From contig NZ_CP108383.1 of the NCBI RefSeq assembly GCF_035958815.1, forward strand, positions 6,138,001-6,202,000: a stretch of 64,000 nucleotides of DNA. The letters run 5' to 3'. The DNA is from Nocardia sp. NBC_01327 (GTDB lineage Bacteria > Actinomycetota > Actinomycetes > Mycobacteriales > Mycobacteriaceae). Positions 24,208 through 32,949 of the stretch are shown here, in pieces. How positions within the stretch are numbered: the first letter of the stretch is position 1; each line of letters starts with the position of its first letter. The notes beneath the pieces are model-generated. The model did no database searches, was not told the DNA's origin, and saw only the letters and a list, made by a program, of their open reading frames with translations. Made by a program: the position numbers and the translations under genes.

Positions 24208-24951
24208 ATGACCGACAGCGCAATCGATGTGCTGAATCTCAGTGTCAGCAGAGGTAAGCAGGAGGTGCTGCGCGATATCAGCTTCGCGCTGCCGCCGGGC
24301 AGCGTGACCGGACTGCTCGGCCCCAGCGGATCGGGCAAGACCACACTGCTGCGCGCCATCGTCGGCGTACAGCGCATCCGGTCCGGCACCGTCACCGTCC
24401 TGGGCCACCCCGCGGGGACGGCCGAATTGCGCAGGCAGGTCGGCTATGTGACACAGCAGCCTTCGGTCTACGGCGATCTGACGATCCGCCAGAACGCCCG
24501 CTATTTCGCCAAGATCCAGGGCACCGGCGCGGCCGCCGCCGAGGCCGCGATCGGCGATGTGGGCCTCACCGATATCGCCGATCGGATGGTCGACGCGCTC
24601 TCGGGCGGTCAGCGCGCCCGCGTCTCGCTGGCCTGCGCACTGCTCGCGCACCCGGCCGTACTGGTCCTGGACGAACCGACCGTCGGCCTCGATCCGGTAC
24701 TGCGCCGCGATATCTGGGCACAGTTCCACACCCTCGCCGATGCGGGCACCACCCTGCTGGTCTCGAGTCATGTCATGGACGAAGCCGACCGCTGCGAGCG
24801 ACTGCTGCTGCTGCGGGACGGCAGACTGCTCGCCGATGAGGCGCCGGACGACCTGCGCGCCGCCACCGGTGCACCGAATCTCGAAGAGGCATTCCTGCGC
24901 CTGATCCTGCAGCAGGCCGGCGACCCCGACGACCGAAAGGTGCTCGCCTGA
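24208..24951 (+). CDS. ABC exporter ATP-binding protein
   Basis: 247 residues. Walker A GPSGSGKTT, signature LSGGQRARVSLA, Walker B VLVLDEPTVGLD and H-loop VSSHVMDEADR are all present. AAGGA 7 nt before the ATG at 24208 supports this start; an ATG at 24193 overlapping the lipoprotein stop is also possible. It pairs with the ABC-2 permease whose gene overlaps by one base, and is controlled with the LprG-like gene by the PadR operators. Confidence 0.92.
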   Translation: MTDSAIDVLNLSVSRGKQEVLRDISFALPPGSVTGLLGPSGSGKTTLLRAIVGVQRIRSGTVTVLGHPAGTAELRRQVGYVTQQPSVYGDLTIRQNARYFAKIQGTGAAAAEAAIGDVGLTDIADRMVDALSGGQRARVSLACALLAHPAVLVLDEPTVGLDPVLRRDIWAQFHTLADAGTTLLVSSHVMDEADRCERLLLLRDGRLLADEAPDDLRAATGAPNLEEAFLRLILQQAGDPDDRKVLA

Positions 24952-25688
24952 TGTCTGTTTCGCTCACCCTCGCCACCACCGCGCGCGTGCTCACTCAGGT
25001 CCGGCACGATCGGCGCACCATCGCACTGGTCATCACCGTTCCCAGTCTGCTGCTGGCCCTGCTGCGGTTCATCTTCGTCGACCGCCTCGACATCTTCGAT
25101 CAGATCGGGTTGATGCTGCTGGGCATCTTCCCCTTCACCTCGATGTTCCTCATCACCAGTGTCGCCATGCTGCGGGAGCGGGTCAGCGGCACCCTCGAAC
25201 GCCTGCTGAGCACTCCCCTGCACAAACTCGATCTGCTCTTCGGATACGCCATCGCCTTCGCCGCGCTGGCGGCCGTGCAGGCCTGCGTCGCCTGCGCAGT
25301 CGCCTACGGCCTGCTCGGCCTGCGCACCCAGGGAAATATCGCGACGGTCCTGCTCATCGCTGTCAGCACGGCCATTCTCGGCTGCTGCACCGGACTGTTG
25401 ACCAGCGCCTTCGCCCGCACCGAATTCCAAGCCCTGCAATTCATGCCCGCCATCGTGTTCCCGCAGATCCTGCTGTGCGGACTCATCTGGCCCCGGGAGG
25501 AAATGTCCACCGCCCTGCAGTGGGCCGGCGATGTCATGCCGCTGCGCTACGCCGCCGAGGCCATGAGCGAGGTCGGCACCTTCCCGCTCCCCACCACCAG
25601 GCTCTGGCTGGACCTGCTGGCCATCGCCCTGTTCGCCGTGGCCACCCTGCTCGGCGGCGCGGCCACGCTGCGCCGTCAGACCCGCTGA
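24951..25688 (+). CDS. ABC-2 type exporter permease
   Basis: 245 residues with six membrane segments. The ABC-2 signature is visible: SMFLITSVAMLRERVSGTLERL and, near the end, QWAGDVMPLRYAAEAM. TGATG joins it to the ATPase gene with one shared base. The substrate is not predictable; the lipoprotein partner suggests a lipid or hydrophobic drug. Confidence 0.9.
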   Translation: MSVSLTLATTARVLTQVRHDRRTIALVITVPSLLLALLRFIFVDRLDIFDQIGLMLLGIFPFTSMFLITSVAMLRERVSGTLERLLSTPLHKLDLLFGYAIAFAALAAVQACVACAVAYGLLGLRTQGNIATVLLIAVSTAILGCCTGLLTSAFARTEFQALQFMPAIVFPQILLCGLIWPREEMSTALQWAGDVMPLRYAAEAMSEVGTFPLPTTRLWLDLLAIALFAVATLLGGAATLRRQTR

Positions 25689-26018
25689 CCGAGGCGTCCG
25701 AAACTGCCTGTGCCACATCATCATCAGAATGCGATTTCATTTGCAAGATCACCGTTAATCTGGGTTTACATCCCTGTTGTGCTGCCGTTTTCCGTATGCC
25801 AAGATCAACCGCGTCGGCTCGGGGGGAATTAATCAGAGGCGGTCGGCAATCCGCACCAGCGCAACCACTCTCGACCACCTCTTTGTCCGTGGAGGGCTAC
25901 TTCCCTTTGACTTCAAGCACATTCGATCGAATGGTTTGTGGTGCACCACGAAAGTATCTGTGGCACACAGTAACTGGTATTCGAGAACAGGGCGCTGCCA
26001 ATACCATCAGGAGCCGCA
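25689..26018. other. Intergenic region with twin palindromes
   Basis: AT-richer than the surroundings and without a coding frame. It holds two perfect palindromes: CATTCGATCGAATG (25920-25933) and GTGGTGCACCAC (25938-25949), centres 17 bp apart, about 70-100 bp before the TTG start of the SRPBCC gene. No dedicated regulator gene is adjacent. Confidence 0.55.
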
Positions 26019-26462
26019 TTGGGAGCGATACTTCTCAGCCGAGATCTGCCCGGAACACCCGAGGCACTGTTCAACACCATTATTTCGCCGACCACGTGGG
26101 AACACTGGTTCGGCATTCACCGTGAGTTCGTGGGCAAACCGCCGGAGCGCCTGATCGAAGGCTCGACCCTGGTCTCCGAGGTGCTGATTCACGGCATGGC
26201 CGAGGAGGTCGAATGGACCGCGCGGCGGCTCGACGAGCCCCATCGCGTGGTCCTGCGCGGCATCGGGCAGACCGGTGTGCAATGCGATTTCACCTACTGG
26301 CTGCAGGCGACGGCCACCGGCACGACCGTCACCGCGGGCATCACCTTCACCGGATTGCTGATCACCGACTCGGTGACGAAGGTGCTGGAGAAGCACGGCT
26401 ACGAACAGCTCGATCGCACCCTCGGTCAACTCGCCGAACTCGCCTGCGCACTGCATGAATGA
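26019..26462 (+). CDS. SRPBCC (START-like) family protein
   Basis: 147 residues with the polyketide-cyclase/START-like fold pattern: SRDLPGTPEALFNTIISPTTW, EVLIHGMAEEVEWTARRLDEP, TYWLQATATGTTVTAGITF and a long C-terminal helix (VTKVLEKHGYEQLDRTLGQL). Members bind small hydrophobic ligands. The TTG start at 26019 is chosen because AGGAG lies 5 nt upstream and no ATG or GTG fits the fold. Its end overlaps the convergent diguanylate cyclase gene by 37 bp. Confidence 0.78.
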   Translation: MGAILLSRDLPGTPEALFNTIISPTTWEHWFGIHREFVGKPPERLIEGSTLVSEVLIHGMAEEVEWTARRLDEPHRVVLRGIGQTGVQCDFTYWLQATATGTTVTAGITFTGLLITDSVTKVLEKHGYEQLDRTLGQLAELACALHE

Positions 26463-27532
26463 GGCGCCGCCAGGACGGCGTCACCACCCTGCTGTTTCGC
26501 CAGATACATGGCCCGGTCGGCAGATCGGAGGATCTCCCGCAGCGAGTCCTGAGTACGGCCCCGATCACCGGTCGCCGCCATATCGACGATGGCGAGCCCG
26601 AGGCTGGCGGTGACCGATATCGAACCGATGGGCGCGGCAACGGCGCCGCGTAATCGCTCGGCCGCGGCCACGGCCGCCGTATCGGGCAGCCGCACGATGA
26701 CCGCGAACTCCTCACCGCCGAAGCGGGAGACGATGCTGCCGGCGGGTGCGGCCCGGCGCAATCGATCGGCAATGCACACCAGCACCTCGTCACCGGCGGT
26801 ATGCCCGAGGCTGTCATTGACGGATTTGAACCGGTCGAGGTCGATCATCATCACGCATACCGGCAGCGGCGACGGACGCGCGAGCAGGGCCGCGGAATGG
26901 TAGTCGAGCCCGCGCCGGCTCAGCAGCATTGTCAGTGGGTCCGAAAGCATTTCGCTGCGCAGCACCCAGTAGCAGAACTGCAGTCCGGGCGGCACGACGA
27001 CGGCCGCGGCCATACCCAGCATCATGATCGCCGCCGAGGTGACATCACCGCTGCCGATCAGCGGAGCCGAGAGCAGCGCGGCCGCGCTTAGTGACCATAT
27101 CGTATGCGCGGCAAGGGCTTTCGGAGCGTGAAAGGCGCTGACGTAGATGCCGATGATCAACAGCAGCATCATTCCCACGGACCGGACCACATAGCCGGGA
27201 CTCAGTGCGCACACCACGGTGACGGACACATCGGCGATGGCCACCAGCACCAGCGATTCCCTCTCGGCCGGCCAGGGCAGCACACACCAGCGCACACCCC
27301 AGGCCACTCCCGCCGCGACGAGCAGCCACAGCACCGCCCGACCCAGCGGCGCCTCCGGCGCCTGCGGCGACAGCAGCATCAGCACACAGATCATCGGCGC
27401 CACCAACCCGCACATACCGATGGCAACCTTGAGCACCCCGAGTGCCGACCGGGACGCGATCGCGTCGACCACCCATCCGTAGTCGACGTCCTCACGCCAC
27501 CAATCGCGGAGTAATCGCAGACCAACACGCAT
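26426..27532 (-). CDS. Membrane-bound GGDEF diguanylate cyclase
   Basis: 368 residues. About 30-190 contains six membrane segments; about 205-355 is a GGDEF domain (DPLTMLLSRRGLDYH, MMIDLDRFKSVNDSLGHTAGDEVL, RFGGEEF). The GGEEF signature is that of an active cyclase making c-di-GMP. The RxxD inhibitory site five residues before the motif is absent, so no product inhibition of that kind is expected. Confidence 0.9.
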   Translation of the reverse strand: MRVGLRLLRDWWREDVDYGWVVDAIASRSALGVLKVAIGMCGLVAPMICVLMLLSPQAPEAPLGRAVLWLLVAAGVAWGVRWCVLPWPAERESLVLVAIADVSVTVVCALSPGYVVRSVGMMLLLIIGIYVSAFHAPKALAAHTIWSLSAAALLSAPLIGSGDVTSAAIMMLGMAAAVVVPPGLQFCYWVLRSEMLSDPLTMLLSRRGLDYHSAALLARPSPLPVCVMMIDLDRFKSVNDSLGHTAGDEVLVCIADRLRRAAPAGSIVSRFGGEEFAVIVRLPDTAAVAAAERLRGAVAAPIGSISVTASLGLAIVDMAATGDRGRTQDSLREILRSADRAMYLAKQQGGDAVLAAPHSCSAQASSAS

Positions 27533-27678
27533 GTACTGCCCCCTCGGCGCCGGACGAACCCTCCTGCACTGACGACCTGCACACCACCGGACACCCCGCT
27601 CCGGCTGCGTATCGCAGTCTATTCAGCCATAATGCAGCAACCGCACGGACTGTAATCCATGTCACTCTCCCGCCGAGG

Positions 27679-28824
27679 TCACTCCCCCGCCGGGCGGCGC
27701 AGCCGGGCCGCCAGCCACAGCACCACGCCGTAGCCGAAAGCCGCATCGGCATTGGACACCAATGCCGAGGACGGGAAGATGACGGCGTGCCGCAGTCCCG
27801 CATCGGCCAGGGCGCGCACGCGGGTGAGCACCTCCGCGGGCGTGCCGATCACCAGCCACTCGTACAGGACCTCGTCCGGAACCTCCTCGATCGCCGCCTG
27901 CACCTCGGCTCTGGTCAATTGGTGCGGCATCAGATCGATGAGGCCCCGGAAGTCTTCTCCGAAGGGATGTTTCGCGCCGCAGCGCGTCCACACCGCGGCC
28001 GGAGCCATCAAGCCCAGATAGCGCACCGACGGATTGCGCAGCAGCCGCCGGATTCCCGCCCGCGTGCGCGCGGTGACGATCGAGAGCATCTGCGCGGGCA
28101 CGATCGCCTCGGGATCGCGGCCGGCCGCACGGGCGGCAGTGCGCACCAGCCCCAGTCGCCGCTGGTACTCGTCCGGTGACATCGACTCCCACGGATACCA
28201 CCCGTCGGCATAGCGCCCTGTCAACTCCAGCATGCGCGGCCCGTGCGCGCCGATCCACACCTGCGGCATCCGCCCGGGCGGCGCCGTCAAATCCATTGGC
28301 GCCCTGTCGATTGCGTAGTACTTGCCGGAGAATTCCAGCGGCTCCGTCGCGGTGAGGGCCGCGCGCAGCACCTGCAGCGCCTCCTCCAGGCGATCCACGG
28401 GACGATTCCAGGTGAACCCGTACGGATCGAGGTTCTCCCGCTCACCGGATCCGATCCCCAGGATGGGCGGCGCCTTCGTCATATGCGCGAGGGTGAGAAA
28501 CGTCTGCGCCAGCAGGACCGGATGCCGGCGGTGCGGATCCGTGACACCGACGCCCAGCTGAACCCGGCCCGCCCCGGCGGCCAGATGCGCGAGCAACGGC
28601 GCGTAGTCGAACTGTTCGTCCGGACTCGCGACCGCCTTCGCCTGCGGCGTGAAGTCGCTGTCCCACACCGAACGTGGGAACACGCCGATCAAATGATCCG
28701 GCGCCAGCACCGAATCCAGCCGTCCGAGCCGCGCCATCCGCACCATGAGGCGCGCGGCGGCCAAGGGCGGATTCACACCGGCGAGGGTGCCTACCGCGAA
28801 TGATTTCTGCTGCGAGTCCGACAC
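27679..28824 (-). CDS. LLM-class F420-dependent oxidoreductase (phthiodiolone ketoreductase-like)
   Basis: 381 residues with the luciferase-like TIM-barrel pattern (DHLIGVFPRSVWD, VQLGVGVTDPHRRHPVLLAQ, PILGIGSGERENLDPYG, QVWIGAHGPRMLELTGRYADG). The long form and the HPVLLAQ segment resemble the F420-dependent phthiodiolone ketoreductase of mycobacteria. Homologues act on ketones or aldehydes of lipids. GGAG lies 6 nt before the GTG at 28824. It stands alone, divergent from the M50 protease gene. Confidence 0.85.
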   Translation of the reverse strand: MSDSQQKSFAVGTLAGVNPPLAAARLMVRMARLGRLDSVLAPDHLIGVFPRSVWDSDFTPQAKAVASPDEQFDYAPLLAHLAAGAGRVQLGVGVTDPHRRHPVLLAQTFLTLAHMTKAPPILGIGSGERENLDPYGFTWNRPVDRLEEALQVLRAALTATEPLEFSGKYYAIDRAPMDLTAPPGRMPQVWIGAHGPRMLELTGRYADGWYPWESMSPDEYQRRLGLVRTAARAAGRDPEAIVPAQMLSIVTARTRAGIRRLLRNPSVRYLGLMAPAAVWTRCGAKHPFGEDFRGLIDLMPHQLTRAEVQAAIEEVPDEVLYEWLVIGTPAEVLTRVRALADAGLRHAVIFPSSALVSNADAAFGYGVVLWLAARLRRPAGE

Positions 28825-28940
28825 GATGGTCTCCTCTCGGCGGGCACACCGGAATCGGGCCCTCGCCGATTATCGCGTCGATCCCCCTGCCACGTCCGGT
28901 GATTGCGCGCATCGGCCCCGCGCCCGTACCCCGCGAAAAG

Positions 28941-28968
28941 CCATCTGTCCAGCGGTGATCTGGCCCCG
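28941..28968. promoter_or_regulatory. Recurrent promoter motif, copy 2 (ATCTGKCC tandem repeat)
   Basis: ATCTGTCC and ATCTGGCC with a 15-bp period, as at 22390-22419. Here the motif lies 16 bp upstream of a predicted -10 (TATGGT, 28984-28989), i.e. over the -35 region of the M50 protease gene. Confidence 0.5.
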
Positions 28969-28983
28969 GATCGCGACACTCGC

Positions 28984-28989
28984 TATGGT
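28984..28989 (+). promoter_or_regulatory. Predicted -10 for a leaderless M50 gene
   Basis: TATGGT (TANNNT) followed by 6 nt and then ATG, with no Shine-Dalgarno sequence. This is the usual picture of leaderless actinobacterial mRNAs. Confidence 0.45.
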
Positions 28990-28995
28990 TCGGCG

Positions 28996-29775
28996 ATGCA
29001 GAGCGCAGAGTTGATCGAACGCGGCAGCACGATCATGGATCGGGTGACATCGCAGCAGTCCGCACAGCCGTGGCAATTGGTGGTCGGCACGGGAGTTGTT
29101 GCGCTGCTACTGGTGGCCTTCCGCCCGGCCTGGCGGATTCTGCGCAATGTGGTGACCATCGCGCACGAGGGCGGGCATGCGGTCACCGCACTGCTGACGG
29201 GCCGCCGCCTCAACAGCATCCGATTGCATTCGGACACTTCCGGACTCACCGTATCGAGCGGAAAGCCGTACGGGCTCGGCATGATTCTCACCAGCGCCGC
29301 CGGCTATCCCGCGCCCGCGCTGCTGGGCCTGGGCTACGCGGCACTGCTGGGCGCGCATCGCATCACGCTCATGCTGTGGCTGACCATCGCGCTGCTGGCG
29401 GTTCTGCTGCTGAAGGTGCGCAATGGATACGGCCTCCTGACGGTCCTCCTGACCGGCGGGCTGATCTTCCTGGTCTCCTGGTTCGGCACCGACACCGTTC
29501 AGGCGGCAGTGGCCTATCTGGCGGCCTGGTTCCTCCTGCTGGCCGCAGTGCGACCGGTGATCGAGTTGCAGCGTAATCGCCGCAACGAACCCAATTCCGA
29601 TGCCGATCAGCTGGCGCGCCTCACTCGCGTACCGGGACTAGTGTGGGTAGTGGCGTTCGGAGCGGTAGCCCTGTGCTCGCTGGTGCTGGGCGCCCGGCTG
29701 TTGCTGAACGACGTGACCGGAGTGTGCGTGCCGCCGCTCACTCACAACACGTGTTCCGCGTCCGCCGAGCGGTGA
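28996..29775 (+). CDS. M50B-like membrane metallopeptidase
   Basis: 259 residues. The zinc motif HEGGH (in TIAHEGGHAVTALLTG, near residue 57) lies at the start of a membrane-embedded core with about six segments. This is the M50B-like (PF13398) group, related to site-2 proteases that cleave membrane-bound regulators. A second zinc ligand is not obvious, so activity is probable, not certain. The C-terminal external tail has two Cys (GVCVPPLTHNTC). Confidence 0.83.
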   Translation: MQSAELIERGSTIMDRVTSQQSAQPWQLVVGTGVVALLLVAFRPAWRILRNVVTIAHEGGHAVTALLTGRRLNSIRLHSDTSGLTVSSGKPYGLGMILTSAAGYPAPALLGLGYAALLGAHRITLMLWLTIALLAVLLLKVRNGYGLLTVLLTGGLIFLVSWFGTDTVQAAVAYLAAWFLLLAAVRPVIELQRNRRNEPNSDADQLARLTRVPGLVWVVAFGAVALCSLVLGARLLLNDVTGVCVPPLTHNTCSASAER

Positions 29776-29932
29776 CGAACGTCGCGGAACATCACGAGAT
29801 CGACGCCGCTACAAGATTTCTGGAGAATGCGAGCTAACATTCGCGGTGCACCGTCCGGGTGATCGGGAACACGGCGAAACCCCTTCCTCGATCGTCCGGC
29901 CGGGTTCGATCGTCAGTGCAGGAGGGTGTGGG

Positions 29933-30742
29933 ATGGAAAGACCGGCATGGGCCCCGGAGGGCGTGGACATGGCGCAGGCGAGCCCGGCTCGCATGTACGA
30001 CGCGCTGCTGGGTGGCTCACACAATTTCGATATCGATCGGCGCGCCGCCGAAATGGGCAAGGCGCTCGTACCGGATCTGCCGCGGCTGGCCCTGAGCAAT
30101 CGCGCATTCCTGCGCCGCTCGGTGCGCTTCCTGGTGGATTCGGGGATCCGGCAGTTCCTGGATATCGGTTCCGGCATTCCGACCGCGGGCAATGTGCACG
30201 AGATCGCGCAGGAGATCGATCCGGACTGCCGGGTGCTGTACGCCGATATCGATCCGGTGGCCGTCGCGCACGCGCGGGCCATTCTGCAGGGCAATGACCA
30301 CGCCGCCGCCATCGAGGCCGATCTGCGCAAGCCGGTCGATCTGCTCGCCGCGGCCCGCGAGAGCGGCATGATCGATTTCGAGCAGCCGGTCGGCGTCCTG
30401 CTGTTCGCCGTCCTGCACCTGCTCGGCGATGACGACCGTCCGGCCGATACCGTCGCCACGGTGCGCGCCGCGGTGCCCGCGGGCAGTTACGTCGCCCTCT
30501 CGCATCTGTCCTCGGCCTCGCGGCCCGAGGATGCGGCCAAACTCGGCGCGAACGCGGCCGGGAAGAGCAATGTCGGCATCCACTTCCGCTCACGCGAGGC
30601 GATCACCGAATTCTTCGAGGGCTGGGAGCTGGTGGAGCCCGGTGTGGTCGAGTTGCCGGTGTGGCGGCCCGAATCCGAACGCGATCAGCACGAAGCACCC
30701 GGCCGCTCACTCGGTTTGGCCGGTGTGGGGCGCAAAGGCTGA
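29933..30742 (+). CDS. SAM-dependent methyltransferase of the PF04672 family
   Basis: 269 residues. The family opens with PSPARMYDALLGG-like sequence, here ASPARMYDALLGGSHNFDID, followed by the SAM-binding strand RQFLDIGSGIPTAGNVHEIA and VLYADIDPVAVAHA. These methyltransferases are abundant in Streptomyces and Nocardia and their substrates are mostly unknown. GGAGG (29921-29925) supports the ATG at 29933. Confidence 0.9.
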   Translation: MERPAWAPEGVDMAQASPARMYDALLGGSHNFDIDRRAAEMGKALVPDLPRLALSNRAFLRRSVRFLVDSGIRQFLDIGSGIPTAGNVHEIAQEIDPDCRVLYADIDPVAVAHARAILQGNDHAAAIEADLRKPVDLLAAARESGMIDFEQPVGVLLFAVLHLLGDDDRPADTVATVRAAVPAGSYVALSHLSSASRPEDAAKLGANAAGKSNVGIHFRSREAITEFFEGWELVEPGVVELPVWRPESERDQHEAPGRSLGLAGVGRKG

Positions 30743-30776
30743 GCAGGAGTAGGACTTTCGGGGCAGGGGGTTAGCG

Positions 30777-32084
30777 GTGGGTGCGGCACACGAACTGGCG
30801 GTGCGATGGGCGGCGATGCTCGACGGCGCCGTCGCGCCCACACTCAACCGCACCCAGGTCGAGGAACTGCTGGATCCCTATGCCGCCGGACTGATCGAGG
30901 CGGTGCGCGGCACCGGCGTGACCACGGTCGCTGCCGAGGCGGCCGAGGCGCTGGTCGCGGCGAATTACCGGGACCCGCTCGCCGTCCACCGCTCGGTGCT
31001 GGTGCTCTGCAAGGACCTCGTCGACGCCGTCTGCCCCGATTCCGAGAGCCGGGAGTTCCTCCCGGTCCGTGACCGCGCCATCGAGGTGGCCGCCGAATTC
31101 GCCGCCGCGTTCACCGCGGGCCTGCGCAATGCCGCACTGGCCGAGCAGGAGAGCACCATGGCCGCCGTCCTGACCGCGGCCCGGGAGGCCGAGGCGCGGC
31201 GGCAACTGTCGGAGGCGCGGTTCCAGGCCATCTTCGCGGGCGCGTCGGTGGGCATCGGCACCATCGATATCACCACCGGCCAGGTCGTCGATGTGAACAA
31301 TGCGATGGCCGAAGTGCTCGGCGTCCCAGCCGAATCCATGCCGGGACGCTCGGTGGCCGACATTCTCGGGCCGATGAATATCGGCGATGCCTTCGCCCGC
31401 TTCCAGCAGCTGTTCTCCGGTGAGGTGGACAGCTTCCGCGTCGAATCGGTGCACACCCGGCCGAACGGCACCATCACCATCATCGACCTGTCCATGTCCG
31501 TGGTGCGCGACAGCGACGGCAATCCGCGCTTCCTCATCGGGGTCACCGTCGATGTCACCGAGCGCAAACAGCTCGCCGATCAGCTCTGGTACGACGCGCA
31601 CCACGATTCGCTCACCGGACTGCCCAACCGGCTGCTGTTCTTCGACCGGCTCACCGCGGCGGACGGTCAGGTCGGCGTCTGCTATCTGGATCTGGACGGG
31701 TTCAAGGAGATCAACGACCGCCGCGGCCACACCGCCGGGGACCGGGTGCTCTGCGATGTGGCGCAGCGGCTGCGCGCCGTCCTGCCGGAGAACGCCGTCG
31801 CCGCGCGGCTGGGCGGTGACGAATTCATCGTCCTGGTCGAACACTGCTCGGGCCGAGAGGAATTGACGGCCGTGGCCGACGCCATCCTCGGGGCGCTGCG
31901 ACAGCCGTTCGATGTCGCGGGCCTGTCGGTGACGGTCGGCGCGAGCATCGGCACCGCGCTGGTGGATACCCATTCGACCGCCATCGACGAGCTCATGCAT
32001 GCCGTGGACACCGCCATGTACCGCGATAAGGCCGCTAGATCACGAAGGGCAGCAGCGCTTTTCGCTCCGCCGGATAATCACTGA
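30777..32084 (+). CDS. PAS-GGDEF diguanylate cyclase (soluble)
   Basis: 435 residues. About 1-130 is a helical N-terminal sensor part, 145-260 a PAS/PAC domain (FQAIFAGASVGIGTIDI, IGVTVDVTERKQLADQL), and 270-425 a GGDEF domain (DSLTGLPNRLLFFDRL, RLGGDEF). The active GGDEF motif is intact and the RxxD inhibitory site is absent. It makes c-di-GMP in response to a PAS-sensed signal. It starts 34 bp after the methyltransferase gene. The last 50 bp overlap the convergent steroid-reductase-like gene. Confidence 0.92.
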   Translation: MGAAHELAVRWAAMLDGAVAPTLNRTQVEELLDPYAAGLIEAVRGTGVTTVAAEAAEALVAANYRDPLAVHRSVLVLCKDLVDAVCPDSESREFLPVRDRAIEVAAEFAAAFTAGLRNAALAEQESTMAAVLTAAREAEARRQLSEARFQAIFAGASVGIGTIDITTGQVVDVNNAMAEVLGVPAESMPGRSVADILGPMNIGDAFARFQQLFSGEVDSFRVESVHTRPNGTITIIDLSMSVVRDSDGNPRFLIGVTVDVTERKQLADQLWYDAHHDSLTGLPNRLLFFDRLTAADGQVGVCYLDLDGFKEINDRRGHTAGDRVLCDVAQRLRAVLPENAVAARLGGDEFIVLVEHCSGREELTAVADAILGALRQPFDVAGLSVTVGASIGTALVDTHSTAIDELMHAVDTAMYRDKAARSRRAAALFAPPDNH

Positions 32085-32826
32085 ACTTCTCCCGGTACCA
32101 CTTGTGCGTGGCGAACGCGCGCGGCACCAGATTGCCGAAGGTGATCAGGAAGATGACCACACCCGGCAGCGCCCAGGTCAGCAGCGCGAAGCCCGCCCAG
32201 GCCAGCAGCTCACCGAGATAGGTGGGGCTGGTGACGAATCGGAAGCCCAGGCCGAACGGGATCCTGTATTCCGTTGCGCCCGGATTGTTCTTGTCCCGCA
32301 GATTGCGAACGATCCACTCGGAGCTGACCAGCAGCCCGAAACCGCACAGGTACACCACCAGGCCGATGAGGAAGCGCGGATCGGTCAGCCAGCCGGTGCC
32401 GTACTGCCCCAGGTAGTCGTGGCTGAACAGCGCGCCGTTGAGGTACCCGTGCATACAGGTCACCAGCATGCCCATGCCGAGCACCGAGACATTGAAACTG
32501 CTTGTCTTGCCGGGCACCTGGCGGATGGAGAGCGGGAAGAACCAGCCGCGATTGGCATAGTGCAGGATCCAGATGCCCGCCAGCACCAGTGAGGTGGGCT
32601 CGAACCGGTGCGGTCCGGTCAGGTACGCGACCGCGAACACCACGGTGGCCGGAATCTCCATGAGCCACCACCCGAGTTTCGGGTTCAGGTTCAGGCCGAG
32701 CTTGGCGGTGGCGAATCGGCCGTAGGGGCTCTGCCCGAACAGCCCGCCCACCAGCACGAACGCGGCGAATGCGAACGCGATCGTGAGCACGGTGTCGTAG
32801 ACGGTGTTACCGGTATACCAGTTCAT
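32035..32826 (-). CDS. 3-oxo-5-alpha-steroid 4-dehydrogenase-like membrane protein
   Basis: 263 residues, about six membrane segments. The C-terminal half has the steroid 5-alpha-reductase pattern: GATEYRIPFGLGFRFVTSP, then TYLGELLAWAGFALLTW and LVPRAFATHKWYREKF. The N-terminal YANRGWFFPLSIR motif also fits. Family members reduce the 4,5 double bond of steroids or modify related lipids with NADPH. In Nocardia a sterol-related role is plausible but not shown by the neighbours. Confidence 0.85.
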   Translation of the reverse strand: MNWYTGNTVYDTVLTIAFAFAAFVLVGGLFGQSPYGRFATAKLGLNLNPKLGWWLMEIPATVVFAVAYLTGPHRFEPTSLVLAGIWILHYANRGWFFPLSIRQVPGKTSSFNVSVLGMGMLVTCMHGYLNGALFSHDYLGQYGTGWLTDPRFLIGLVVYLCGFGLLVSSEWIVRNLRDKNNPGATEYRIPFGLGFRFVTSPTYLGELLAWAGFALLTWALPGVVIFLITFGNLVPRAFATHKWYREKFSDYPAERKALLPFVI

Positions 32827-32949
32827 TCATGGTCCTTCGTAGTAAAACTAGAACAGGTTCTACCACGCCGGGCATGCGATCCGGTACCCATACGCGGGCA
32901 TCACACCTAACCGCCCGGTAGGTTGGCGGGAGCCTGGAGGGAGGCGTAG

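Noticed and set aside
32035-32084. Frameshift suspected because the GGDEF protein end overlaps the convergent gene
   Set aside because: Both protein ends look natural (GGDEF domain complete, 5-alpha-reductase end complete), and similar overlaps occur elsewhere in the window.
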